Of a stretch of DNA of 64,000 nt, positions 16,548-24,211 are shown in pieces. The notes beneath the pieces are model-generated. The model saw nothing but the letters and a program-made list of their open reading frames with translations. It was not told the origin of the DNA and ran no database searches. Every line of letters starts with the position of its first letter. The first letter of the stretch is position 1. The DNA is from Phytohabitans sp052068095 (GTDB lineage: Bacteria; Actinomycetota; Actinomycetes; Mycobacteriales; Micromonosporaceae): the NCBI RefSeq assembly GCF_052068095.1, contig NZ_JBQHDG010000015.1:218618-282617 (forward strand), in the 5' to 3' direction. The translations under genes were made by a program, and so were the position numbers.

Positions 16548-18689
16548 ATGACGTACGATCACCGCTATACGTCGACGTACATGGATTGTGTGCAGCGCTA
16601 TCAAAACCGCTCCGACGTCCTTGCTGCGCTGTCGCAAACCCTTACGGAGCTTGCCCGGCAGCCGTTCGGTAACCCCCGCCTTCAGACGCACGCGGTCAAG
16701 AAAGCCCAGCCGAACACCTTCACGTCGTACGTCACGAACCAAGGGCACCGGCTTATCTGGCGCCGGGTGGGAAACGTCATCGTCCTGCTGCTCTTCGGAG
16801 AGCACGACGCGGTATATCGCCGGGCCGAGCGGTTACGGCTGGAGATCGATGACCGGCAGAACATCCTGCGGGTCGTCGATGAAGACCCAGGCACCGGCGA
16901 GCAGTTGCCATACAGCCAGCGCCGCGCCGATGAAGGCCGGCTGTTCATGGCGTGGAACGACGCCGAATTGGGCGGCTTCGGCTTCGAGGCGCAGGAGATC
17001 GCCGTACTGCGGCGGCTCAACACCGACCAGGATCTGGTGTCCCTGGACAGCCGGATGCGGCCCGACGCATGGCAATGCGCGATGAACCTGGCGATGTACG
17101 GCACGCCGAGCGGCGAGCAGGTCACGCCGGACGAGGTGGTTGTAGAACCTGAACCGGTCGAGGTGCCGCCGACCGAGCCGGTTGACGAGCGGATCTCGGC
17201 CGCCCTGCAGGAGCGCAGCACCAGCCCGGAGTTCATCCCGGTCGACGCCGACGATCTCGCCTCCGTGCTCGCGAGGCCGATCGAGGATTGGATGGTCTAC
17301 CTCGATCCCGACCAGCAGGGGCTCGTCGACCGTTCGTTCAGCGGTCCGGCCAGGATCCGCGGCGCCGCCGGCACCGGCAAGACGGTCGTGGCGCTGCACC
17401 GGGCACGGGCACTGGCCAGCCTCGGCCGTAAGGTCCTGGTCACGACGTACGTCCGCAACCTCCCCGAGGTGTATCAGCAGATATTCGCGCGGTTCGCCCC
17501 GGCCGAGCGGCCGATGGTCGAGTTCGCCAACGTCCACCGCTGGGCTCTTCGCTACCTGCACCGCCATCGGGTGCCCATCCAGGTCGATCCCAAGGGTGCC
17601 GATCGGGCCTGGCGCGCAGCGTGTCAACAGGTGATCGCCAAAGGCTCGCCGCTCCGGCGGGCCGGCCTCAGCCCGGCGTACCTGCACGAGGAGGTCGAAT
17701 GGGTGATCCGCGGCCGGGCCCTCGCAAACCTTGACGCCTACCTCGGCCTGGAACGCACCGGCCGCGGCACGCCACTGTCGAAGGAGCTGCGGGGTGAGGT
17801 GTGGCGGCTGGCCGAGCGCTACACGGCCGAGCTGGCCGACCGCGGCGTCTCCGACTTCAGCGATGTGCTGCTGCGGGCACATCGGGTGGTGACAGAACGA
17901 GGTGGGCAGCCGGAGTACGACGCCGTCATCGTTGACGAGGCACAGGACCTGACAGAGGCCGCGCTCAGGCTGGTCTACGCGATCGTCGGCGACCGGCCCA
18001 ACGGCCTGCTCCTCGTCGGCGACGGCCAGCAGTCCATCTACCCCGGCGGCTTCAACCTGGCCACCGCCGGTATCCAGGTACGCGGGCGCTCGTACGTGCT
18101 AAGCCGCAACTACCGCAACACCAGTCAGGTGTACTCCTTCGCCCAAGCGGTGCTGGACGGCCGGGGCATCAACGAGGGCGGCGACACGCCCGCGCCCGAG
18201 ATGCGCTCCGTCGAGCTGTCGCGGATCGGCCCGGCGCCTACCCTGGCCGGCGCGCCCACGGTCGATGAGCACGATCTCGCCCTGGCGGCCGCCGTGGAGG
18301 CGGCGGTCGATGCCGGCACCAGCATCGGCGACCTGGCGGTGCTGGTGCCGACCAACGCACTGGCCGAGCGGTACACCGAGTTGATCGGCTCGCTCGGGCT
18401 GCCCACGCAGCCGCTGAACGACTACGACGGCACGCCGAACTCGTTCGCCAAGGTCGGCACGTACCAGCGCGCCAAGGGCCTGGAGTTCAAGCAGGTATTC
18501 CTGCCTCGGCTGGACGCCGACGGGCTGCGGGAGGCGCGGCGCGCCGACGAGGACGACGACGCGTACGCCGAGCGGCTCGCGCTGCTGCGACGCCAACTCT
18601 TCGTGGCCATGACCCGCGCCCGCGACGCGGTCTGGATCGGTTGGGTAGGCGAGCCTACTTCGCTGCTGCCGCGACCCGCGGGTACGTAG
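16548..18689 (+). CDS. UvrD-type helicase with RelE-like N-terminal domain
   Basis: 713 residues from the ATG at 16548, which has GAAAGG upstream; a GTG at 16503 would add 15 residues. The first 90 residues resemble a RelE/ParE-type toxin fold (VLAALSQTLTELARQPFGNP, HRLIWRRVGNVIVLLLFGEH). The remainder is a superfamily 1 helicase: GAAGTGKTVVALHRARAL near 277, YDAVIVDEAQDLTEAALRL, GDGQQSIYPGG, LSRNYRNTSQV, YQRAKGLEFKQVFLPRL and LFVAMTRARD. RelE-helicase fusions of this type are known in bacterial genomes but poorly characterised. The 3' end overlaps, head-on, the last 35 bp of the opposite-strand PUA-like gene. Confidence 0.8.
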   Translation: MTYDHRYTSTYMDCVQRYQNRSDVLAALSQTLTELARQPFGNPRLQTHAVKKAQPNTFTSYVTNQGHRLIWRRVGNVIVLLLFGEHDAVYRRAERLRLEIDDRQNILRVVDEDPGTGEQLPYSQRRADEGRLFMAWNDAELGGFGFEAQEIAVLRRLNTDQDLVSLDSRMRPDAWQCAMNLAMYGTPSGEQVTPDEVVVEPEPVEVPPTEPVDERISAALQERSTSPEFIPVDADDLASVLARPIEDWMVYLDPDQQGLVDRSFSGPARIRGAAGTGKTVVALHRARALASLGRKVLVTTYVRNLPEVYQQIFARFAPAERPMVEFANVHRWALRYLHRHRVPIQVDPKGADRAWRAACQQVIAKGSPLRRAGLSPAYLHEEVEWVIRGRALANLDAYLGLERTGRGTPLSKELRGEVWRLAERYTAELADRGVSDFSDVLLRAHRVVTERGGQPEYDAVIVDEAQDLTEAALRLVYAIVGDRPNGLLLVGDGQQSIYPGGFNLATAGIQVRGRSYVLSRNYRNTSQVYSFAQAVLDGRGINEGGDTPAPEMRSVELSRIGPAPTLAGAPTVDEHDLALAAAVEAAVDAGTSIGDLAVLVPTNALAERYTELIGSLGLPTQPLNDYDGTPNSFAKVGTYQRAKGLEFKQVFLPRLDADGLREARRADEDDDAYAERLALLRRQLFVAMTRARDAVWIGWVGEPTSLLPRPAGT

Positions 18690-19164
18690 CGAGCGCCTCC
18701 CGGCGGCGCTGAAGCAGCGGTGCGAGCTGCTCGTTGATCAGGTCGACATCGGGCTGCGGAAGCTGGAGCAGGGCCCGGCGCAGGTACACGCTCCACGCCT
18801 CCGGCTTAGGAAAAGCGGCGAGCCGGCCGACGAGCGGTTGCAGCGCGACGCCGCCCGGATACGGCACCAGGCCGTCGATGCGCAGGTCGCATCCGGAGTG
18901 GAAGCTGCGCCCGGCTATCTCCAGCGGTTCGTCCAGCGCCCGGACGGTGCTCCGCACCGTAGCGCTGCCGATCACGCGACCGCGGTCGCGCGTCGGGTTG
19001 CCCCATGCGCCGCGGGTGGCGTAGAGCAACAGCCGGTCGTCCACCGCGAGGGCAGCCACCTCGGCGCGCGGTGTCGCGGGAAACGCCATCCGCTGCTCGC
19101 GCAGCACCCACGCGATCGCGTCCCGGTCACCGAGGATCAGCAGGTACGAACGGCTCACGCCCAT
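18655..19164 (-). CDS. PUA/EVE-like small protein, last gene of the defence operon
   Basis: 169 residues, starting 19 bp after the AIPR gene. The first 80 residues have the layout of EVE/PUA-like folds: SYLLILGDRDAIAWVLREQR, then VDDRLLLYATRGAWGNPTRD and GRVIGSATVRS. In EVE proteins a comparable stretch signals a module that reads modified bases, and such modules often sit beside McrBC genes. The C-terminal half is helical (YLRRALLQLP, LINEQLAPLLQRRREAL). No catalytic motif is visible. The assignment rests on pattern and context; an uncharacterised family is the alternative. Confidence 0.5.
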   Translation of the reverse strand: MGVSRSYLLILGDRDAIAWVLREQRMAFPATPRAEVAALAVDDRLLLYATRGAWGNPTRDRGRVIGSATVRSTVRALDEPLEIAGRSFHSGCDLRIDGLVPYPGGVALQPLVGRLAAFPKPEAWSVYLRRALLQLPQPDVDLINEQLAPLLQRRREALATYPRVAAAAK

Positions 19165-19183
19165 ACCGTAACGCCCGGCCTGG

Positions 19184-20908
19184 TCAGGTCCGCGGCAACG
19201 CGAGGACCTCTTTGCGTACGCGGTCGGCGAAGCGCTGGGTCCGGACCAGCTCGCCGAGCGGCGCCCCTTGCGCCTCTTCCTGCGCGGCGGCCTGTATCAC
19301 GGCCAGTAGCCGGTTAACCAGGTCCTCGGCCCGCAGCGGGTTCCACACGACCTCCAGGACGCGCCGGCACTCCTCGGCCGCCTTCCTCGGCCGGGGATCG
19401 AGCCGGCCTGCCCCGAGCAGGTACGTCTTAACGGCCGCGAGCAGGTGATAGCGGGTGGGCGCGTACACCCTGGGCAGCTTGCCGTTGCGGAAGAGCCACT
19501 CCAGCCGGTAGTACGTCGAGGCGGCCGCATAATAGACGATCGGCGCGTGGTTGGGCTGGAAGAGCTCGGCGCCGCGGGCTTGCTTGAGTTCGGTGTAGTG
19601 CCCGATCCGCGCCGGCTCGTCCAGGAACATCGCCGCGTACGCCCGGATGAGCTGGCCACGCGTGATGATCCGGGTCTTCTCCACCTGTTGGTGGGCGCTG
19701 TACTGCCGGGACCGCCGCTCGTAGAAGAGCCGCTTGCGCTCCGGCTGGGCGGTAAAGAATTCCTCCAGGTCCTTCTGGAACTGCTCTCGCGCGGCCAGGT
19801 CCTCGTCGGACACCGCGGTCTGCCGGTTGGTCGCGGCGATGATCCCTCCGATGACATCCTCGTCGCGCGACTCCACCAGCCGGATGTTGACGTACACGCC
19901 GTCGGTGAGGGCCTCCCGCTCGTCGAAGAGGACGTGGCACGTCTGGCAGCCGTTGACGATCTGGAAATCGCGGATCCGGAAGTCGTCGCCGGCCGTGGTC
20001 AGTTCGCGGGTCACGATCGTGATGCCGTTGTTGAGCACGGCGAACCGGTCCCGGCGATCGCCATCCTGCAGGGTGGCCCGGATCTCCTGATTGACGGCGT
20101 TGTAGTCCTGGAAGTCGCGCACGTTTTCGTAGAACAGCGTCTTGCGGATGCCGCCGGTCGAGTCGGTCAGTAACCGCGAGACCAGCTCCCGGGCCGGCAG
20201 CACGCCGAGAAACGCCTGCTCGACGCCAGGAATCCGGGGCAGCGTGATCCGCTTGGCCAGGGTGAAGCTGGCCGAGACCGCCTCGGTGGCCCGCTTGTAC
20301 AGCTCGCGCAGCTCGCGCGCGCCGACCGGCAGGATGTCCACGTCCTCGAACCGGTTGGTCGCGTCGAGCGCCGTGGCGGCGCTGCTCCGCTTCTGGTCGA
20401 GCAGGTCGTTGCCGACCGTGCCGGTGGACACATAGCGCACCGACAGCCGCGGCAGGCCACGGCTCAGCTTGCCGACATCGGAGTAGATGGCGTCGATGCA
20501 CGACCGCAGGTTCAGCACATCCTCGCTCGCCGGGTAGGCGATGCTGCCGGCCGTGAACAGGTGGATCAGGTTATCGGCGAGGTCGGTGAAGACCTTCGCC
20601 TCGAAGCCGGCGGTCGTCTTGGCCTGCACGATGACAAACCGGACGTCGAGCTGCCTGGCCTGCTCGACGGCGTCGCGTACTTCGGCCGGGTCGCGCAGGA
20701 GGTCGCCGTTGACCACGATGGCGTACGTGTCGATGCCGAAGTCGTTGCCACCGCCGGTGCGGAAGCGATCCGGGTCGAACTCGTCCTCGTAGAAGGAGCT
20801 GAGCACGCAGAAGCCGGCGAACGCCTCGAACGCTTCGTCGTCGCGCAACGACGTGAGACCGCGATCGGTCTGGAACTGCTTGGTCAGACCTTGGATGATC
20901 AGATCCAC
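19184..20908 (-). CDS. AIPR-type abortive infection phage resistance protein
   Basis: 574 residues from the GTG at 20908, which has GGAGTAGCG directly upstream; the frame stays open further back only as a shadow of the McrC gene. The N-terminal part contains a restriction-endonuclease-like core (GNDFGIDTYAIVVNG, then VRFVIVQAKTTAGFE), followed by the AIPR body (VNQEIRATLQDGDRRDRFAV, LNNGITIVTRELTTAGDDF, QIVNGCQTCHVLFDE). These are the hallmark blocks of AIPR family members, first noted in lactococcal abortive infection. It follows McrC by 37 bp and is followed by the PUA-like gene 19 bp on, so it belongs to the same operon. It may act as a back-up effector, but this is inference. Confidence 0.8.
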   Translation of the reverse strand: MDLIIQGLTKQFQTDRGLTSLRDDEAFEAFAGFCVLSSFYEDEFDPDRFRTGGGNDFGIDTYAIVVNGDLLRDPAEVRDAVEQARQLDVRFVIVQAKTTAGFEAKVFTDLADNLIHLFTAGSIAYPASEDVLNLRSCIDAIYSDVGKLSRGLPRLSVRYVSTGTVGNDLLDQKRSSAATALDATNRFEDVDILPVGARELRELYKRATEAVSASFTLAKRITLPRIPGVEQAFLGVLPARELVSRLLTDSTGGIRKTLFYENVRDFQDYNAVNQEIRATLQDGDRRDRFAVLNNGITIVTRELTTAGDDFRIRDFQIVNGCQTCHVLFDEREALTDGVYVNIRLVESRDEDVIGGIIAATNRQTAVSDEDLAAREQFQKDLEEFFTAQPERKRLFYERRSRQYSAHQQVEKTRIITRGQLIRAYAAMFLDEPARIGHYTELKQARGAELFQPNHAPIVYYAAASTYYRLEWLFRNGKLPRVYAPTRYHLLAAVKTYLLGAGRLDPRPRKAAEECRRVLEVVWNPLRAEDLVNRLLAVIQAAAQEEAQGAPLGELVRTQRFADRVRKEVLALPRT

Positions 20909-20945
20909 CGCTACTCCAGTGATGTGTTCGGCAGGTGACCGTTCG

Positions 20946-22118
20946 TCACGATAGCGTGCTGCCGGCAATCTCGTCGGCCAGCTCCTCCACCTGTGCGACG
21001 AGCGCCGCGGGCGGCGATGACAGGTCCAGGGCGTGGCAGACGATCTCGATGGCGGCGTTGCGAACCGCGTGGCGGATCGGCGGATGATCGCCGATGACGT
21101 AGACGAGGTGGCCCCGAGACAAGCCGTACACCGTGCAGTAGGCGAGCATCTGGTACGCGTCGTCGGCCGGGGTGTACGCCTTGTACTTCGCGTCGACCAC
21201 GGCGACCACCCGCCCGTCACGTCGCCAGACGATGTCCGGCCGGAGGTCGATGCGACCACCTCGGTCGAGATGGTCCGTGACCTGCGTGGTGACCGCTCCG
21301 CCGTGACGGCCTTCCATGCTGCGGCGCAGCGCCGACGCGAGGAAGCCCTCGAACACCCGCCACATGTCGAGCAGGAACCCGTTACTGACCACGCCGCCGA
21401 CACCGGCATCGACCGAGCTGCCGGCGAGCACCAGTTCGGCGAGCCGCAGCGCCACCTGGTATCGGGCGTTGAGCCGGGTCGGCCGCCACGCGGGCACCGG
21501 GACGCCGGGCGGCAGCCGGGTGACTTCGGCGAGGCGGTTGGCGTGGTGGCGCATCATCCGCCGCGACTCGGCGTCAACCCCGGGCACGCGGAGCATCCGC
21601 TCCGCCGCGGTGGCGAGGATCCGGTTCTCGACGATGTCCACCGTGTACTCGTCGTGCCGGATCTCCAGTGGCAGCGGCAGGCCGAGCCGGCGGCCGAGCT
21701 GGGCCGACTCGCGCAGCCGTCCGCGCAGGACCGGAGAACTCTCTTCGACGACGCGGTAGCCCTGCAGCATCCCGCCTCGTAGCGCCCGCTCAGTCTGCCG
21801 CCACAGAGTGGCGGCAAGCGCCGGGATCAGCTCCGGATGTGGGGGTACGCCGAGAGTCTGCTCGTGCCACGCGCCGGGGTTCCGGGCGTACCCGAGCAGG
21901 AATAGCAGCCTGCCGACCTCGACCTTCGGCTCGATGCGTAGCTCCAGGTCCCCGATCCGGGCCGCCCCCACCTTGCGATCGGCGCGGACCAGCCAGGTGT
22001 CGGCCCCGGGTCCGGGGCGGACCTCGACCACGCCGGAGGCGGCGAGTCGCCGAGCCTGTTCGGCGGTCAACGGCGCCGCGCTGGCCGGCCCGGCCTCCCG
22101 CAGCCGCAAGAGGGTCAC
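20946..22118 (-). CDS. mcrC: McrC-family nuclease subunit
   Basis: 390 residues. The N-terminal part (VEVRPGPGADTWLVRADRKV, GDLELRIEPKVEVGRLLFLL) and middle part (VDIVENRILATAAERML) match the McrC 5-methylcytosine restriction subunit. The C-terminal PD-(D/E)xK nuclease core is intact: LRPDIVWRRDGRVVAVVDAK, with D295 and D309/K311, then YQMLAYCTVYG. McrC is the DNA-cleaving partner that binds McrB hexamers. Its start overlaps the mcrB stop by 4 bp (ATGA), which fixes both ends and implies coupled synthesis. Confidence 0.9.
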   Translation of the reverse strand: MTLLRLREAGPASAAPLTAEQARRLAASGVVEVRPGPGADTWLVRADRKVGAARIGDLELRIEPKVEVGRLLFLLGYARNPGAWHEQTLGVPPHPELIPALAATLWRQTERALRGGMLQGYRVVEESSPVLRGRLRESAQLGRRLGLPLPLEIRHDEYTVDIVENRILATAAERMLRVPGVDAESRRMMRHHANRLAEVTRLPPGVPVPAWRPTRLNARYQVALRLAELVLAGSSVDAGVGGVVSNGFLLDMWRVFEGFLASALRRSMEGRHGGAVTTQVTDHLDRGGRIDLRPDIVWRRDGRVVAVVDAKYKAYTPADDAYQMLAYCTVYGLSRGHLVYVIGDHPPIRHAVRNAAIEIVCHALDLSSPPAALVAQVEELADEIAGSTLS

Positions 22119-24211
22119 GAGGATGCCATCGCCGCCCGCAGCGCCGCCAGGCCGTACGTCGCCTCAACGTCGATGTCGTCGGCGTAGTGGTGCTCGACCA
22201 GCATTGGCAGGATGTCGTGCCGCCAGATCCGGTCCAAGCCGTCTGGCTCTGTGTACGCCGACTCGCGCATGAGATAGGACGGACCGATCGCATAATCGGC
22301 GTCGCGTAGCCGCGCGTTGAGCGCGTCGAGCAGGACGGCGGAGTCAGAGTCGATCTTGCGGTCGTCGAGCCAGCGCGCCAGCAGTCCGTCGACCGGCGGC
22401 TTGCTCGGGTGCATCTCGACGAAGGCGAACCGGCGGCGCATCGCGGCGTCGACGAGCGCGATCGAGCGGTCGGCCGTGTTCATCGTCCCGATCAGATACA
22501 GGTTCTCCGGCAGGGTGAAGTCCTCCTGCGAATACTGCAACCGCATCCGCTCGTCGCGGTACTCCAGCAGGAAGTACAGTTCGCCGAAGATCTTCGCTAG
22601 GTTGCCCCGGTTGATCTCGTCGATGACCAGGATGTACGCGGTCGTCGGGTGCTCGCGCGCCTCGTCGGCGAGCCGCCGGAAGGCGCCTGGTCGCAGCTCG
22701 AACTCCAGCTTGCCGTCTACGGTGGACTTCGGCCGGAAGCCCTCGAAGAAGTCCTCGTACGTGTACGACGGGTGGAACTGGACGAGCTGCACCGCGTGTG
22801 GCTCGGTCAGGTGTGCGGCCAGCTTCCGCGCGACGTAGGTCTTGCCAGTGCCCGGCGGCCCGTACAGGATGATCTGCCGCCGCTCGGCGAGCAGCGCCGT
22901 CACGCCGTCGAGCCAGGCGCGCCCGTCCATCAGGAGGTCCTCGACGAGCTTGTCCGTCACCTCGCCCAGGCGGGCCTTCGGCTCGGTGAGCGTGGTAGGC
23001 GTATCGGTGAGGTAGGAGTCGTACAGCTGGTCGAGGATGGCGAGGGCCTCGGTGAGGTCGACGACGTCGTCCTGGCTCTTCGCTAGCGTTGTCAGCGGCG
23101 CCGGCAGCTCGTCCAGTCGAAGCGGTGCGCTCAGGTTGAGCCAGCGCACCGCCCGCCGCAGCCCAGTCCGGCGGTCGAGCGGCTCGGCGAACGTAGCCGG
23201 GCCGGCAACCAGTCCGAGGAAGACCGCGCCGCGGTGCACAGTGACCAGGTAGTCATCGGTACGCATCCGGCGCAGGAAGATGGCGAACTCCTCGGTCAGC
23301 TTCTCTCGCACCGAGTAGCCCTTGTGCCGGTACGCCTCCGCGACAAGCTCGCGCAACTGCTGCTCGTCCGCACCGGCGGCGGTGGCCGGCAGTTGCGAGG
23401 CGGCCAGCGACACCCATCCCTCGTCAAGCCAGGCTGGCACGACGTCGACGCCGTCAACGTTGGTCCCGCGCACCAGCCAGGCACGTCGGCCGGCGCTCTC
23501 GCTCTCGGCGTCAGGCGGCTCGCCGACCTCCGCTTCAAAGTAGTCGGCCGTGAGGTGCTGCTCCTGGCTGGCAAGGGGCGGTTGGTCCTCCGAAAACTCG
23601 ACGCCCTCACTCCTCAGTCGTTCGCACAGGTCGTCGCCGCGATAGCTCCAGTACTGATGCATGGCGTTCGGCACCTGGCCGTTGGCGTAGAGCACCCGGT
23701 GCGAATTCGGCAGGGCGACCGAGGCCAGCAGGTCGGCAAGCTCGTCCGCATCTCCGCCGACCAGGTCCGCAAGGTCGTCGTGCGACGTCCAAGTCCCCTC
23801 TGGCACCTGGGCCAGCGCGCTTCCTATGACGTCGATCTTCCCTGCATACCTGGCGCGCGCGGCCTTCCGACGGTTGTCGACCTGCCGGTATTGGCGGCCA
23901 ACCTCCTGTACCAGCTCTTCGGGCGTTGACCAGGCCCGGAGTGCCTCCAGCCCCGCCGCGGTGATCCACCACTGGCTATTGCGCTTGACCATCCAGCCGA
24001 TCGTCGCCGCCATGCTGCTGAGGAAGTTGACGTCGACCTTCCAACGGTCACCGCCGCTCTTGACCTTGCCACGCTCGAAGTCGGTCAGCTCGACCCGCTC
24101 GGCGATTGCGGCCAGTACCGCCTGGTTCGACATCCGTCCGCGGTCGGGCGCCTCGGCGAGCACCTCCAGGCATGTGCGCAGCAGGAGTCCGGACCGTATC
24201 GGCTGTGTCAT
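22115..24211 (-). CDS. mcrB: McrB-family AAA+ GTPase with ATL-like and PUA-like reader domains
   Basis: 698 residues. The C-terminal motor is McrB-like: YGPPGTGKTYVARKLA near 450, ILVIDEINRGNLAKIFGELY, and the family signature TMNTADRSIALVDAAMRRRF near 575. The N-terminus is unusual. Residues 1-95 resemble an Mrr-N winged helix. Residues 125-205 resemble the DNA-binding domain of O6-alkylguanine transferases (LAQVPEGTWTSHDDLADLVG, ALPNSHRVLYANGQVP), with Ser where the repair enzymes have the alkyl-accepting Cys of PCHRV, as in alkyltransferase-like (ATL) proteins. Residues about 240-360 resemble a PUA/EVE-type fold (MRTDDYLVTVHRGAVFLGLV, RRAVRWLN). McrB reads a modified base and drives translocation; these domains probably set specificity. 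It overlaps its neighbours on both sides by 4 bp. Confidence 0.85.
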   Translation of the reverse strand: MTQPIRSGLLLRTCLEVLAEAPDRGRMSNQAVLAAIAERVELTDFERGKVKSGGDRWKVDVNFLSSMAATIGWMVKRNSQWWITAAGLEALRAWSTPEELVQEVGRQYRQVDNRRKAARARYAGKIDVIGSALAQVPEGTWTSHDDLADLVGGDADELADLLASVALPNSHRVLYANGQVPNAMHQYWSYRGDDLCERLRSEGVEFSEDQPPLASQEQHLTADYFEAEVGEPPDAESESAGRRAWLVRGTNVDGVDVVPAWLDEGWVSLAASQLPATAAGADEQQLRELVAEAYRHKGYSVREKLTEEFAIFLRRMRTDDYLVTVHRGAVFLGLVAGPATFAEPLDRRTGLRRAVRWLNLSAPLRLDELPAPLTTLAKSQDDVVDLTEALAILDQLYDSYLTDTPTTLTEPKARLGEVTDKLVEDLLMDGRAWLDGVTALLAERRQIILYGPPGTGKTYVARKLAAHLTEPHAVQLVQFHPSYTYEDFFEGFRPKSTVDGKLEFELRPGAFRRLADEAREHPTTAYILVIDEINRGNLAKIFGELYFLLEYRDERMRLQYSQEDFTLPENLYLIGTMNTADRSIALVDAAMRRRFAFVEMHPSKPPVDGLLARWLDDRKIDSDSAVLLDALNARLRDADYAIGPSYLMRESAYTEPDGLDRIWRHDILPMLVEHHYADDIDVEATYGLAALRAAMASS

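Noticed and set aside
4082..18689. Considered calling the four plus-strand helicase genes a known named system (for example BREX, Zorya or Hachiman).
   Set aside because: No PglZ, BrxC, ZorA/B or matching gene order is present; a DinG-RecQ fusion with a giant SNF2 does not fit these.
20909..21409. Longer N-terminus for the AIPR gene up to 21409.
   Set aside because: It is an out-of-frame shadow of mcrC; the GTG at 20908 has a good ribosome site.
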